Both the position numbers and the translations under genes were made by a program. The notes beneath the pieces were generated by a model. The model did no database searches. It saw nothing but the letters and a program-made list of their open reading frames with translations, and was not told the origin of the DNA. 64,000 nt of DNA from Neoceratodus forsteri (taxonomy: Eukaryota > Chordata > Ceratodontiformes > Ceratodontidae): contig CM028131.1 in NCBI GenBank assembly GCA_016271365.2, positions 171,744,501-171,808,500 on the forward strand, written 5' to 3'. Position 1 is the stretch's first letter, and each line of letters opens with the position of its first letter. Shown in pieces: positions 52,615 through 63,000 of the stretch.

Positions 52615-53433
52615 GAATGGTAGAGGCAGAGTCATAGTGATAGGCAATTCAATAGTGAAGGAGACTAGGTGGGGCAGGTCTGTAGGGTGAAGGCTGTGTC
52701 CTTAGTCTTCTCAGAAATGCTTTCAGTGCCTAGAGCCAGCACAGCTAGGAAACAGATGATACAGGTGTTTAATGACTGCCCAAGGGAATGGCCTAGGGAG
52801 AAGGTTTTTGGAAACATTGGGGGGGGGCTGGTATGATAAAACCCTCTATGCACATGATAGGCTGCACCTAAGCAGCAGTGGAACCAGACTGCTAGGGAAA
52901 CAGTATGGGGAATACATAAACAAGAGCTTAAATTTAAACACTGAATGGGGGAGAGGGGGCAGCAAGGGTCACAGGACAAGGGACAGCATCAATTAATGTC
53001 AGAGAGGTCCTGTCAAACCAATTTGATCAATCTGTTTGACCGGGTAACAAAGACAGTGGACATGGGTCGGGCAGCTGACATTCTGTATTTGGATTCCAGA
53101 AAGGCCTTTGATTCAGTGCACCACATGAGGTGGATCAGGAGGTTGGAGGACCTTGGGGCAGGGAGCAAATTAACTAAGTGGGTGACAATTTGGCTCAGGG
53201 GTAGGACCCAGAAGGTAGTGGTGGTGGGGGGACTCTCAGGAACAAGGGAAATTACAAGAGGTGTCCTGTTGGTGTCAAGAATTGGTACACTGCTGTTGAA
53301 TGTGTTCACTGATGACACTGAGAATGGTGAAAAAGGCAAGATCTGCCTCTTTCCGGATGGCACAAAGTTCTGTGGGAGGACAGACACAGACAAAGGGGTG
53401 CAGAACCTGTTGGAGGACCTGGCAAAGCTTTAA
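52615..53433 (+). pseudogene. CR1 ORF1 esterase end joined to ORF2 RT (copy H2)
   Basis: The + strand reads RVIVIGNSIVKETR (SGNH block I with GNS in place of GDS, so nucleophile Ser retained) and later DKTLYAHDRLHLSSSGTRLL (Asp/His block DRLH). The RT frame 52945-53433 has LINLFDRVTKTVDMGRAADI, YLDSRKAFDSVHHMRW (motif A), TRGVLLVSRIGTLLLN (motif B, degraded) and ICLFPDGTKF (motif C, FPDG, aspartate pair lost). Direct joining of ORF1 end and mid-RT shows an internal deletion. Confidence 0.75.
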
Positions 53434-53488
53434 ATGTGGTCAGGTATCAGGCAGCTGGGGTTCAATGTGAAGAAGTGCACAGTTATGC

Positions 53489-53896
53489 ACAAAGAAAGGA
53501 AACATAGATTATGTCAGCAGAAAAGGACCTTCAGGCCCATCCAGTCTGCCTCTTGCCCCTGCCTATTCCATCACCGCTGACCCTAGTTGATCATACAGTA
53601 GGTGCCACTCCCTCCCCCTGCTCCTCTACCTAATATGCCCGTGTGCCTATTCCATGCATGCTTAAAGTTTCACACAATCTTTGCCCCAATACCTCCTCCG
53701 GCAGGCTGTTCCAGTCCTCCACCACCCTTTCTGTGAAGAAGCATTTCCATAAATCTCTCCTAAACATTCCCCCTTTAGGGTCATTGCATACCTTCTTCTT
53801 CTAGTGCCTTCATTTCTCTGAAATAGAACCTCCATTTTCATCATGTTCACTCCTGTGAGGTACTTGTAGGTTTCAATCATGTCCTCTCTCAAAGAA
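53489..53896 (-). mobile_element. CR1-clade LINE 3' end, copy I, nested in copy H2
   Basis: Begins with AAACATAGATTATGTCAGCA and GGCCCATCCAGTCTGCC (CR1 3' UTR in reverse) and runs to about 53890 with ORF2 end traces (WRTGTACRRRY, MIETYKYLTGVN). CAAAGAA at 53490-53496 and 53890-53896 may be a TSD. Sequence of copy H2 is continuous across the insertion. Confidence 0.8.
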
Positions 53897-54819
53897 CTTG
53901 AAAGCGAAGTGTGGTTGGGGGGAGGTCAAGGTCACAGAATCAGAGGAGGAAAAGGACTTGGGGATAACCATTACAAGTGACCTTAAACATGCTATGCAAT
54001 GTAGGAAGGCAGCAGTCGAGGCATACAGAATGCTGGCCTGTATACCTAGTTGGATCAAAGGCAGAAGAGATGAGATTATACCGCTTTGGTACTGATCCTT
54101 GGTGCATCCGCACCTGCACTATGGCATGCAATACTGAAGCCCCTTCTGAAAAAGGATGTCAACCACCTTGAGGCAAATCAGTGGAGGTTGACAAAGATTG
54201 TTCAGGGACCGCAGGGTAGCGCACATGAGGACAGGTTGAGAGAACTCAACACGTGCTTACTCAAGGTGAGGAGTGAGAGAGGTTACATGATTAAAACCTT
54301 CAAGTAACTGGAAGTTAGAAACAAGGTGTATAGCAGGAAACTTTGCTGTCTCTGTGAAACCAAGAGCATGAGGCAGCACTGTTGTAGGCTGCCAGGTGGA
54401 GGATTCAAAAAGGAGGTTACAAGACACTTTGTTATGTAGAAGGTGGTATCGGGATGGAATGAACTCCCATTGGAGGTCATGACTCAAAAGAAAGTGGGCG
54501 ATTTCAGCAGAAGGTGGAACAGGGTGAAGGAGAGGGTCATGGTTGGCAAGGAGGGGGAGCAGGCAAGAAGAAGCTCAGGAGACACTTCTTTACACAGAGG
54601 GTGGTGTTGGGTTGGAATGAACTCCTGTCTGAGGCTGTGACTCAAAAGAAGGTTGGTGGTTTCAAGATTGGGTGGACGGTGAAGAGGAGGGTCAAGGTTG
54701 GTGAGGAGGGGGAGTGGAGCCCATTGTAATCTCTGGATGAGGGGCAGTGCAAATGAGCAGACTAAACAGATTGTAAGACCTTCTTCTGCTGCCTGTTTTG
54801 TATCATTGCTCATGTCAAT

Positions 54820-54962
54820 TTATTTAATGTACATTTGCCTGTAAAATGCTTTGGATGACACATTATTGCAATTCTTTTTTTAGGCTTTAATCTCTATTTT
54901 TGAAAAGTACCCCACAGCATCTGATGGGCCTACCTGGTCATCAAAATTCAATAAATAAATAA
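54820..54962 (+). mobile_element. LINE/SINE 3' tail
   Basis: Ends GATGGGCCTACCTGGTCATC, AAAATTCAATAAATAAATAA, the tail type also seen at 36660-36715 and 38160-38210. Confidence 0.6.
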
Positions 54963-55287
54963 ATAATACATCAGCGCATTTCATTGAGACAGGCCATCAT
55001 TTATTAACTCCACCTACTGCAGATGAAAGAATGTAACATAATCCACTGATTGTTTCAATACTTTGTGTGATACAGTAGATCATGATGTTGACACGTTTCT
55101 GATCTGCTTAAATTCACAGTAGTACATACTGATCAAATGTCACTTGATGTCAACTTACTGATACTTCATCAACATCCAACACTCAAAAGACAATGCAAAA
55201 TATCAGATGTCAAGCTAACTGCTTCAGCGCACACGCTGCATACAGGTGCAATTTCCAGATGAGAAACCCAGAAAACAAGTAACTACG
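54963..55287. other. Unassigned sequence
   Basis: No gene or repeat recognised. Confidence 0.4.
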
Positions 55288-56325
55288 TGCTCATCTCTGA
55301 CAGCCCTATTCAACAAATCACTGGAAACAGGAGTGGTTCCAGAGGATTGGAGGAGGGCAGATGTAGTCCTGCTTCATAAATGCGGCAGCACAGAGGAGGC
55401 TGGCAAAGGTAGGTTGGTCAGTCTGACATCAATGGTGGGAGAGTTAATGGAAACTCTTAAAATGAAGGCTCGTGAAGTATCTGGAATCCTGTGGGATTGC
55501 CTGAGAAAACCTAAGGAGTGGTTGGTGGTATGGCAGCTTGGTTTCAATACGAAAAAGTGCAAACCCGTGCACCTAGGATACAGAAACCCAGAGGCGGTGT
55601 ATAAAATAGGTGAAGAGGTATTGACAGTCACTAAATAGGAAAACAACCTTGGAATGATGATTTCTAATTACCTCAAGATGGCGGCGCAGTGCAACAAGGC
55701 AGCAGGCAGAGACAGCGAAATGCTGGGGTGCATAGGTAGAGGTATCACCAGCAGAAAGAGAGAGGTGGTGCTGCTGCCACTCTATCAGTTGTTGGTGAGA
55801 CTCCACCTGGAGTACTGCATCCAGTTCTGGAGACCACATCTCAGAAAGGACTGGGACAGGACAGAGGCTGTCAAAAGGAGGGTAAATAAAATGGTGCAGG
55901 GGCTCCACCATAAGCCCCCTGAGGGATCTTATTATGTACACCCCAAATGAGAGAAGGGAGAGTGGGGACATGATAGAGACCTATAAATACCTCTCAAGAG
56001 ATAATAAGGTATAAGAGGGGGTATTTTTCAGAAGAAAGGGTACACAAAAACAAGGAGGTATGCAATGAAGACAAAAGGGGAGAATTTTGGAGTGTCATAA
56101 AGACTTCTTCACTGAAAGAGTGGTGGATGTCTGGAACAGTCTTCCAGCAGAATTGGTGGGGTGAAAACAGTAGTGGGCTTCAAGCATGTATATTAGACAC
56201 AAAGTAATCTTAGTAGGAAAGCAGAGGGGAAATAGCTAGAGAGAAGATAGTCTGTGTTGACAGTATGGGCAGGGGAAACAGCCAAGCAGTCCTTATCTGC
56301 AGACAAATTCTATATTTCGGTGTTT
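55288..56325 (+). mobile_element. CR1-clade LINE copy J with RT core deleted
   Basis: Plus strand: TALFNKSLETGVVPEDWRRA, DVVLLHKCGS and LVSLTSMVGELMETLKMK (RT N-terminal part), then at about 55490 a jump straight to LRKPKEWLVVWQLGFNTKKC, skipping motifs A to C (about 400 bp missing compared with copy F). The rest follows to the 3' end: [54 protein letters not shown]. It ends with AAATTCTATATTTCGGTGTT at about 56325. Confidence 0.85.
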
Positions 56326-56329
56326 CTCA

Positions 56330-57085
56330 ACTGGTACAGAATACACAATAGTAGGTGAAGAGACAACAGATAGTTGTGATGATGAAGATGTATCCTGTGA
56401 TGATTTTAGTGACATAGGAGAACCAACTTTGAATTCAGCATCACATGCAGATCCAGATTTTGAGCCATCAGATAAAGATTTAATTGATATGGACTCATCT
56501 AACAGTGACGAAGAATCAAATGATTCTGTCGGAATGCAGATAGAATTTGGTCAAATGGATGTTAAACAAATGAACAAAAAGTATGTCCTTGTCTGTGAGA
56601 AAAGCTTACAGTGTTTATTGACACTTGTCACAAATGCGAAAAAAAAAATGGAAACTGACATCAGGTGTGACACTGGAACCATGACTGTGGTACATGTGAC
56701 TTGCAAGAATGGACAGGTTCACATATGGAAAAGTCAAACTTCATCCAGCACCAAGTCTTTGAGTACAGCTATGCTGGTGACATCTATTTTCTGCATGGGG
56801 TTAACTGCAGAAAAAGCTCTGTGTTTATTGCATAATCTGCATACACCTGTGTTCTCTCGTCACGTACCATAAACTACAGACATCACATCTTTTATCCATG
56901 GTTATCAGGTAAGGCTGAAACAGAAAAATGTGATACTTGAGTTTTGCCATCAAAGAGATCTTATCATTGGATGAGATGCCTGCTGTGACTCACTGGGTGT
57001 TTGGCAAAATATGGATTGTATAACATTATGGATCTACAAGCTAAGAAAGTAGTGGATTTGCAGTTGATATAACTACTGTTCAATA
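56330..57085 (+). pseudogene. Kolobok-like DNA transposase relic
   Basis: A 181-codon stretch (in frame from about 56330; 56429-56872 from an ATG) starts acidic (CDDEDVSCDDFSD, PDFEPSDKDLIDMDSSNSDE) and continues KYVLVCEKSLQCLLTLV, GTMTVVHVTCKNGQVHIWKS and QTSSSTKSLSTAMLVTSIFC. This resembles the region of Kolobok-type transposases with FE..L..LF..C..C, G....V...C..GH...W.SQP and N..LS.AI.F.G. After a stop and frame changes, CDSLG then AKYGLYNIMDLQAKKVVDLQ (about 56970-57075) matches the GDGR.DSPG..AKYG.YT.MD....KI.DF.L core. It follows directly on CR1 copy J. Family identity is by motif recall, not alignment. Confidence 0.65.
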
Positions 57086-58385
57086 ACACGTCACAATGTA
57101 CCACGCCATGTCGCACCTCATTAAGAAATGTTAAATAATCTTTAGGGGAGTGAATCTTGTGTAGTCATAGTCAAAAAACCCATGGTGTCATATGGTGCAT
57201 TTGTGTGTGACACAGTGATTACATATTAACAGGTATGGGTACATGGTATGTCTGGCAGCACCTGCTGAGTATGCGTATGGTGTGGAGACATCATATGCAC
57301 ATATCAGTGCTATGCTTGGTATACAAAAGGAATGCATTTGCACATAAGATCCTCTGGTGGTGTATACTCTTTTAAGACTGCTCTCTCTCATGTTGCTGAT
57401 TTTTTTAATTCTCTGTTGATGCCCCCCCCCCCACATATTATGCCTCCTACTGCTCTTAGGATCTCCCATGGTATCACCCCAGTCAATACCTGCCTACTAC
57501 AGTCATCATCTTCCATGCTCCTCTGGCTTTCTCCCCAGGTTGGGACATGCTGGTGGAGATACACCCCGAGTGTATTGAATTTCATCAGGAGACAAACCTG
57601 GAGCAGTAACATCAGTGTGAGTGCATTGTGATCCTTCCTCTGTCTGAGGCATAGCTATTTTCTCTTGTTTCTCCCATGCCCTCTAAAACACAGGCATGCA
57701 AGGAAAACCAAGGGAGATCAAGATTCCACATGCACCGAGCATGTGGCTGCATCAGTCCCCAGCCTGATTCATGCCCGCCCACGGCACCACTGACTGCACT
57801 GCAGCTTATGGTCATCAAGTTGGCAGTATTGCAGTGAGGATGGTGACCCCCCCAAGGAGAAACATGTCCTGTGAATGTTCGATACTCCTCCATCTAGCCA
57901 TTCCCCCATTAGTCAGTGCTTCTTCCAAAACACTCTTCACCAGCACTGTGAGTGATAGCCCTGCCACTACACCAACAGGCCTGCCCTCTTACAACTTGGC
58001 CATCATACCATTGCAAAATTAAACAATAGAATACAGTGTAATGATGTTCTGCTTGGAACCTCATGGTGACAAGTGGGTTGTGCTGCAGTACTGACATCAA
58101 TATATAATATATGGTTAGGGCTTATTGTGTATGGAAAACAGTGGCTTTCAAATGTTGGTGTAGGACAGTTCAAATGTCAATGAAAGTTGTAGTATCATTC
58201 TGATGTTACAGTGATACTACAACAACTTCTCCCCCTTGAGCTCCTACCAGACTGGAGGGGACAGCGCTCTTCACAAAAAAATATAGAATAAAATGGCAGC
58301 ACCACTTAGCAAGTGATTGGGCAAGCGGTTCACCAATATAGTTTGGACTCAGACTGCCATAGTCAGCTCTGTGTTTCCAAATTAT
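57086..58385. other. Unassigned sequence with one hairpin
   Basis: GTTGTAGTATCA at 58186-58197 pairs perfectly with 58212-58223 (14-nt loop). A C run lies at 57423-57432. Might contain the rest of the Kolobok-like element, but no transposase motif or terminal repeat is recognised. Confidence 0.45.
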
Positions 58386-58987
58386 CAATTTGTCAGGTTT
58401 TTTTTTTTTTTTGCTATGCCCCCGGTCCCAGTGGGCACTTGTGTTTTTCCTGCCATCCTCCCAGCCCCATCCCCTGACCTTTAGGCACCTACCTTATACC
58501 TCCATGGCTTACCCTCTGTGGCAGGGTGGTAGGGTGCCCCCAACTCTACCCACCAGAACCAGATCCAGTGTTTGGGAGGTGCCTTCTTGAGGGTGGTGCC
58601 TGCGGAGGATGGCCATCATGCCGCATGACTGGGATGGTTATTTCCACTTTTCTTGTGGAGGGAAGCATGCAGTGCTGACAATGGCCAGGCCATGTGGGCA
58701 TCCGAATGCAGCACTCCAGTCAGCTGCTCCTCGTCCATGCCCCACTGTACAGGACCTGGCATGCCAACACCTAGCCTCTGCTAGGTGGCAGACAAACACT
58801 AGTCTCTGTTCCTCACGCTACCCAGGAGAGGAGAGCTGTCCTTCAGATGCACAATCCTCTCCCACCCCAGCTGAACCCCGGCGACCTGCTCACACTGCAA
58901 ACACGGGTTGCCGGCGTGGCAGAAAGTAAGGCATTGCTGCCTCAGCCCTCCACACCACTGGGCTGGCAATTTGTCAGTTTTTTAATC
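58386..58987 (-). mobile_element. SINE family S1 copy 4 (minus strand) with 11-bp TSD
   Basis: CAATTTGTCAG at 58386-58396 and 58977-58987 flanks a 580-bp insert. Poly(T) follows the left TSD, and the head in reverse (CCACACCACTGGGCTGG) meets the right one. The segment GGAGAGGAGAGCTGTCCTTC, AGATGCACAATCCTCTCCCA is the reverse of the GGAGAGGATTGAGCATCTGG...GCTCTCCTCTCC block of copy 1. Confidence 0.9.
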
Positions 58988-59133
58988 ACTGCTGCTGTGA
59001 ATCTTCAGTGTGTCAGGAGCAGAGCGGGACTGCAGCAAGTGACTTCAGAGCAGACTGAGCTGCTGGGAGCAAGCGGGAGTGTGAACACAATGTATGAAAC
59101 CTTGAGAAATTAAACTTTTTAAATTTCAGGGAG
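58988..59133. other. Unassigned sequence
   Basis: Short stretch between the SINE and the hairpin element. Nothing recognised. Confidence 0.4.
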
Positions 59134-59360
59134 CCATATACTATATAAAACAGTGTATGGGTGATCATATACAACAAGGCTATGTTTCCATCTTGGGGTT
59201 GTGATGCCTGATATATACCTCTTGAGCTTCACTCTTGAGGTCTGTATGATGTCATCACATCTCCTTGATGGAAACATAACTTTGTTGTGTATGGTCACCC
59301 ATATACTATTCTATATGTTGTTGTGCTGCAGTAGTGATGTCACTACTGCAGTACAACAAC
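59134..59360. repeat. Hairpin MITE family H2, copy 2, plus adjacent 20-bp palindrome
   Basis: GTATGGGTGATCATATACAA, CAAGGCTATGTTTCCATC (left arm, about 59154-59195) pairs with GATGGAAACATAACTTTGTT, GTGTATGGTCACCCATATAC (right arm, about 59269-59306), with CTCTTGAG/CTTGAGG at the centre near 59222-59238. Directly after it, GTTGTTGTGCTGCAGTAGTG (59317-59336) pairs with 59341-59360 with one mismatch. Copies of the main hairpin lie at 13308-13455 and about 59440-59575. Confidence 0.75.
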
Positions 59361-59439
59361 TTCCAATGCAGCCCCACTGCAGATTTCTTGTGGGCAATCT
59401 AGTCAGAGCTGTTTTCTAAATGGCCAATCTATGAAATAT

Positions 59440-59569
59440 GATGTATAGGAAGGGCATCCATACACAGACAAGACTGTATTTATCTCTGGTTTCCTGCCAA
59501 CCATAGCACCTCTCAAGCTTCACTGTCAATACTCTGAGTTCCTACTGAAACCTCTTGATGTAGGCACAG
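59440..59569. repeat. Hairpin MITE family H2, copy 3 (degenerate)
   Basis: GGCATCCATACACAGACAAG, ACTGTATTTATCTCTGG and CACCTCTCAAGCTTCACTGT parallel the left arm and centre of the 59134 copy (GGGTGATCATATACAACAAG, CTATGTTTCCATCTTGG, CCTCTTGAGCTTCACTCTT). Confidence 0.5.
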
Positions 59570-60299
59570 GCTTAGAAACAGAAACTTAGACTCTCATGGC
59601 AGATAAGCGCCACTTGGCCCACCCAGTGTGCTCATTTTTTTCTACCTACTTTCTCACTGCAGACCCTACTTGATCCACCACTCTTTCTCCCTCCTCCCAT
59701 TCCTTTCCACAATGATTCCCTTGTGCCTGCCCCATGCACTCTTGAATTTCACCACTGTTTGTGCCCATACCACCTCTGCTGGAAGGCTGTCCAGGAATTC
59801 ACCACTCTTTCTGTGAAGCAGTTATTTCCTCACATTTCTCCTGAATCTACACCCTTCCAGCTTGCAATCATGTTCCCTTTTCTTGAACACTTTTTGTTTT
59901 TTTAGAAAAATACTTTCCTCCTGTACCTTATTTACCCCTCTGAGGTAATTAAAGGTCTCTATCACATCCCCCCTCCATCTTCTCTCAGGGTGTACATGTT
60001 GAGGTCTTTTAGTCCTTTTAGGACCTTTGATTTGGACCCTGCACCATTTTGGTTGCCCTCCTCTGGACCCCCTCCACTCTGCCTAAATCTTTCTGGAGAT
60101 ATGGTCTCCAGAACTGGGCACAGTACTCAAGGTGTGATCTTACCAGCGATCTGTACAGGGATGACACCACCTCCCGCTTCCTGCTGGTGATACCCCTTCC
60201 TATGTACCCCTGCATCTCACTTGCCCTCCTGACTGCCTTGTCACAATGCCTGGACACCTTTAGGTCATCCAATATGATTACCCCTGGGTATCTTTCCTT
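59570..60299 (-). mobile_element. CR1-clade LINE copy K, part 1 (3' region)
   Basis: Starts at the 3' end (AACAGAAACTTAGACTCTCA and GGCCCACCCAGTGTGCTC). On the minus strand it contains [40 protein letters not shown] and RRATKMVQGPNQRS. It serves as the uninterrupted reference for the insertion point of the 17484 foldback. It is itself interrupted at about 60300 by a SINE. Confidence 0.85.
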
Positions 60300-60894
60300 T
60301 TTTTATTTATTATGCTTTACATTGCAGTCACCCAAAACTCAGCCCTTGTTTCTCCCCTGACCCCTTCTTCACCATCGGGATCCCCTAAGGGCTGTTGCAA
60401 TACCCCCTGACTTGCCCCCCAGGGTGGGGCTGCTTGGGCAAGCACGGGACCCCCACAATGCCAGTACAAGGGTGCCAGTAGGGATCGCTCACCAGCATTG
60501 CCTCCCTGGCTTGCCCCCTCCAGGGCAGGGCATGGGGACTGGGCTCCCCATCAGAGAATATCAATCATTAGGTTGCCAGGAGATATGGCAGTGGTGATTA
60601 GGGCTGGTAGAGTGTAATGAAAGCAACTGCAAGGACTTTTTCTAGTGAGAGACCCCAGGGTAGCGTGGCGTGCAATGACATAAGGTGCTTGTCATGTGCC
60701 GATGTCCAGCACATCTCCAAAAGCATCTCCGTACCAGTTGCTGCTGGCTCACATCCTCTGCCTGAGGTCAGTCTTGTGCTGGATACACAGCCTCCTCCGC
60801 CTGCAGAAGGAAAGCCATTCCTAGGATGCTCAATCCTTCTTCCCCCTGGCCGGCCCTCTGACTCCCAAGTCTGTTCCTAAACCCAGGTCAAAGA
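60300..60894 (-). mobile_element. SINE family S1 copy 5 (minus strand), head incomplete
   Basis: Poly(T)-rich left edge (CTTTCCTTTTTTTATTTATT) and S1 body at the right (GGATGCTCAATCCTTCTTCC, CCAAGTCTGTTCCTAAACCC), parallel to 15680-15735. The tRNA-like head is missing or scrambled beyond 60885, and no clean TSD is seen. The CR1 continues on both sides. Confidence 0.7.
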
Positions 60895-61935
60895 GGAAGA
60901 CCTTCCCTTACAGCTCCTCTGCAGTGTCACTTACAAAGACATTAAAGATGACCAGTCCCAGGACTGATCTTTGAGGTACCATGCTGGTCGCCCTCCCTTC
61001 CTCAAAGCAAACTTCATTTACCACCACCCTTTGTAATCTATGCCATAACTAATTTCTTACCAAGTTCACCGCCTTCTTACCCATCCCTAAGCTACTCAGC
61101 TTGTTCACTAGTCTCCTAGGTGTCAAAAGCTTTACTGAAATCCAGGTAGGCCATGTCCACCGCTCCCCCCTGTTCTAATTCCTTGGTCACCTGGTCAAAG
61201 AAGTCTATCTGATTTGTCTGACATGAACCCCCCCCCCCGTTAATCCATGCTGCCTCGGGTCCTGGAACCCATTGGATTCAAGATATTCCACAATCCTTTC
61301 CTTCAGTAGTGTTTCCACAACTTTCTCACCACCAATGTCAGGCTGACTGGCCTATAATTTCCAGCTTCTTCCCCGCTACCACATTTGGGGGAGGGACTAT
61401 ACCTGCTCTTCTCCAGTCCTCTGGAACCACCTCAGTTTCCAGTAATCTGTTATTGTCTCTTTCTACCCCCCTTCCCCAGGTCACATCTGAAAATGAGCTT
61501 CAACTCAAGGTGCCTTTGCCGGACATCAACTTTTAAATAAATAAATAAATAGGACTGTCATAGGTGCAGCCATTGCTTCTCTGAGCTCCCTCAACACCCA
61601 TGGATGCACTCCATCTGGTCCCATTGCTTTGTCCACCTTCAGATTAGTGAATGCTTTCAAGACTCTCTCCTCTGAAAAAGGACTAGTGTCCACCTCCCCC
61701 CGTTCAGGGCTCCTGTTACATTTTTGCGGCCCCTCCCCTTCCCCTGTAAACACATAGCAGAAGTATTTATTCAAGATGTCTGCCTTATCTTGGTCCCCCT
61801 CTCTACAGTCCCCCATTCCCTTTTTAACCTTACAATCCCTCCCTTGGCCTTTCTGTTCTCACTTAGATACCTAAACAAATTCTGGTCAGAGGCAATACAG
61901 CTGCAAAATGATGTTATTGATGATAGAAATTATTA
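60895..61935 (-). mobile_element. CR1-clade LINE copy K, part 2 (RT to linker)
   Basis: On the minus strand: RT palm remains around 60940-61240 (frames broken; KAFDTV-type segment near 61130), DKAMGPDGVHPWVLRELREA and DILNKYFCYVFTGEGEGPQK at 61526-61816. A plus-strand tail insertion lies at about 61452-61552. Truncated near 61935. Confidence 0.8.
61452..61552 (+). mobile_element. Short LINE/SINE 3' tail inserted in CR1 copy K
   Basis: About 100 bp ending TTTTAAATAAATAAATAAAT that do not belong to the CR1 sequence; CR1 (CCAGTAATCTGTTA | AGGACTGTCATAGGTGCAGC) resumes on each side. Compare 25780-25805, where AAACAGTTAAACAGGACCAT is uninterrupted. Confidence 0.6.
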
Positions 61936-61937
61936 TG

Positions 61938-62432
61938 TACTTTTATAGTATCACTGCGGTCTGTGTAGGGTGATAACTGAACAAAGGCATTGTTTTTACA
62001 GATACCATTCACCTCAAACTAAAGAAGTCTTGCACATGGGCTTCCAAGATGCCACAGAATGGTGAGCTGATAGACGCAACAGAATGAGGGGAGGCACAAT
62101 TGAAGCAACATCTCACAGAATGCCAAACAGATAAGCACTACAGAAATGGCATGTTATGCTGTCAGATCTATTTACAGAGATTGATGTATTGTACAGGAAA
62201 ATTTATTTCCTGGAAATCCAACATTCTCTGGTGCATATGAATTTGGCATTCTGTGAGATGTTGCTTTGATTATGCTTCCCCCTTTTCTGTGGTACCTATC
62301 AATCTGCCATTCTGTGGGATCTTGGAAGTCCATATGCAAGGCTTCTTTAATTTGAGGTGTATGGGATCTATTAAAACAATGCCCTAGTTCGCTTATCACC
62401 CCATAAAAACAGCAGCGATACCGCAAAAAGTA
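61938..62432. mobile_element. ~490-bp foldback DNA element
   Basis: The left arm (TACTTTTATAGTATCACTGC, GGGTGATAACTGAACAAAGG, CATTCACCTCAAACTAAAGA, GCTTCCAAGATGCCACAGAA, GCAACATCTCACAGAATGCC) matches the reverse complement of the right arm (GGCATTCTGTGAGATGTTGC, TTCTGTGGGATCTTGGAAGT, TCTTTAATTTGAGGTGTATG, CCTAGTTCGCTTATCACCCC, GCAGCGATACCGCAAAAAGT). The centre lies near 62185. No coding frame, and no TSD I can assert. Confidence 0.85.
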
Positions 62433-62943
62433 AATATTTCCATAATGATATTTTTATTGATAAATAACCTAACTTCACAGCTGTGTTGGCTCTGACCACT
62501 GTTTGTTATTTTCTGAACTTGACAACCGAGTCTGAATAGTCAGGGGCCAGCTTTGGGGGGGGACTAAGCATGTCAGAGGATACTCTTTTTCTGCAGAGAG
62601 GGCTGCTATACTGATACTTGTGTGACCACAGGTGGAAATGCAGGTACTGATGCTGAGAAGGAGGGTGAGAATGTAGACTGGGGACTCACACTGTGCATAC
62701 AATGCATGTGAATGTCAACTTGTCCCACTCCCTGGCCCACCACAACCTAGGGGCTAAAGCAACAAGTTGTAATACAGCTGGCTACATCCAGCAATCCTGG
62801 GTATGATTCCCATTAGCAAGTCAAAAACACAGGCAGCCATTGCTGACCCAGCATCATACTACAGGGCATCAGACTACCCGGTAGTCAAAAAGTTGGGATA
62901 CAGTCACTCACTGATAATTACACCAAGTACTGAGTGCCAGTCT
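62433..62943. other. Unassigned sequence
   Basis: No gene or repeat recognised. Confidence 0.4.
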
Positions 62944-62984
<41 letters not shown>

Positions 62985-63000
62985 CTCTCTCTCTCTCTCT
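62944..63000. repeat. CA then CT microsatellite
   Basis: About 19 CA units followed by about 10 CT units. Confidence 0.97.

Larger units (their letters stand above)
52600..54760 (+). mobile_element. CR1-clade LINE copy H2, internally deleted and split by another CR1
   Basis: Plus strand: ORF1 esterase end (about 52620-52950), then directly the RT (52990-53496) with no endonuclease, so about 1.5 kb of ORF2 is missing. It is interrupted at 53497-53890 by a minus-strand CR1 3' end and continues at 53891 with the post-palm region to about 54760. The last part contains a 158-bp tandem duplication: TCGGGATGGAATGAACTCC at about 54448 and TTGGGTTGGAATGAACTCC at about 54606. Confidence 0.8.
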
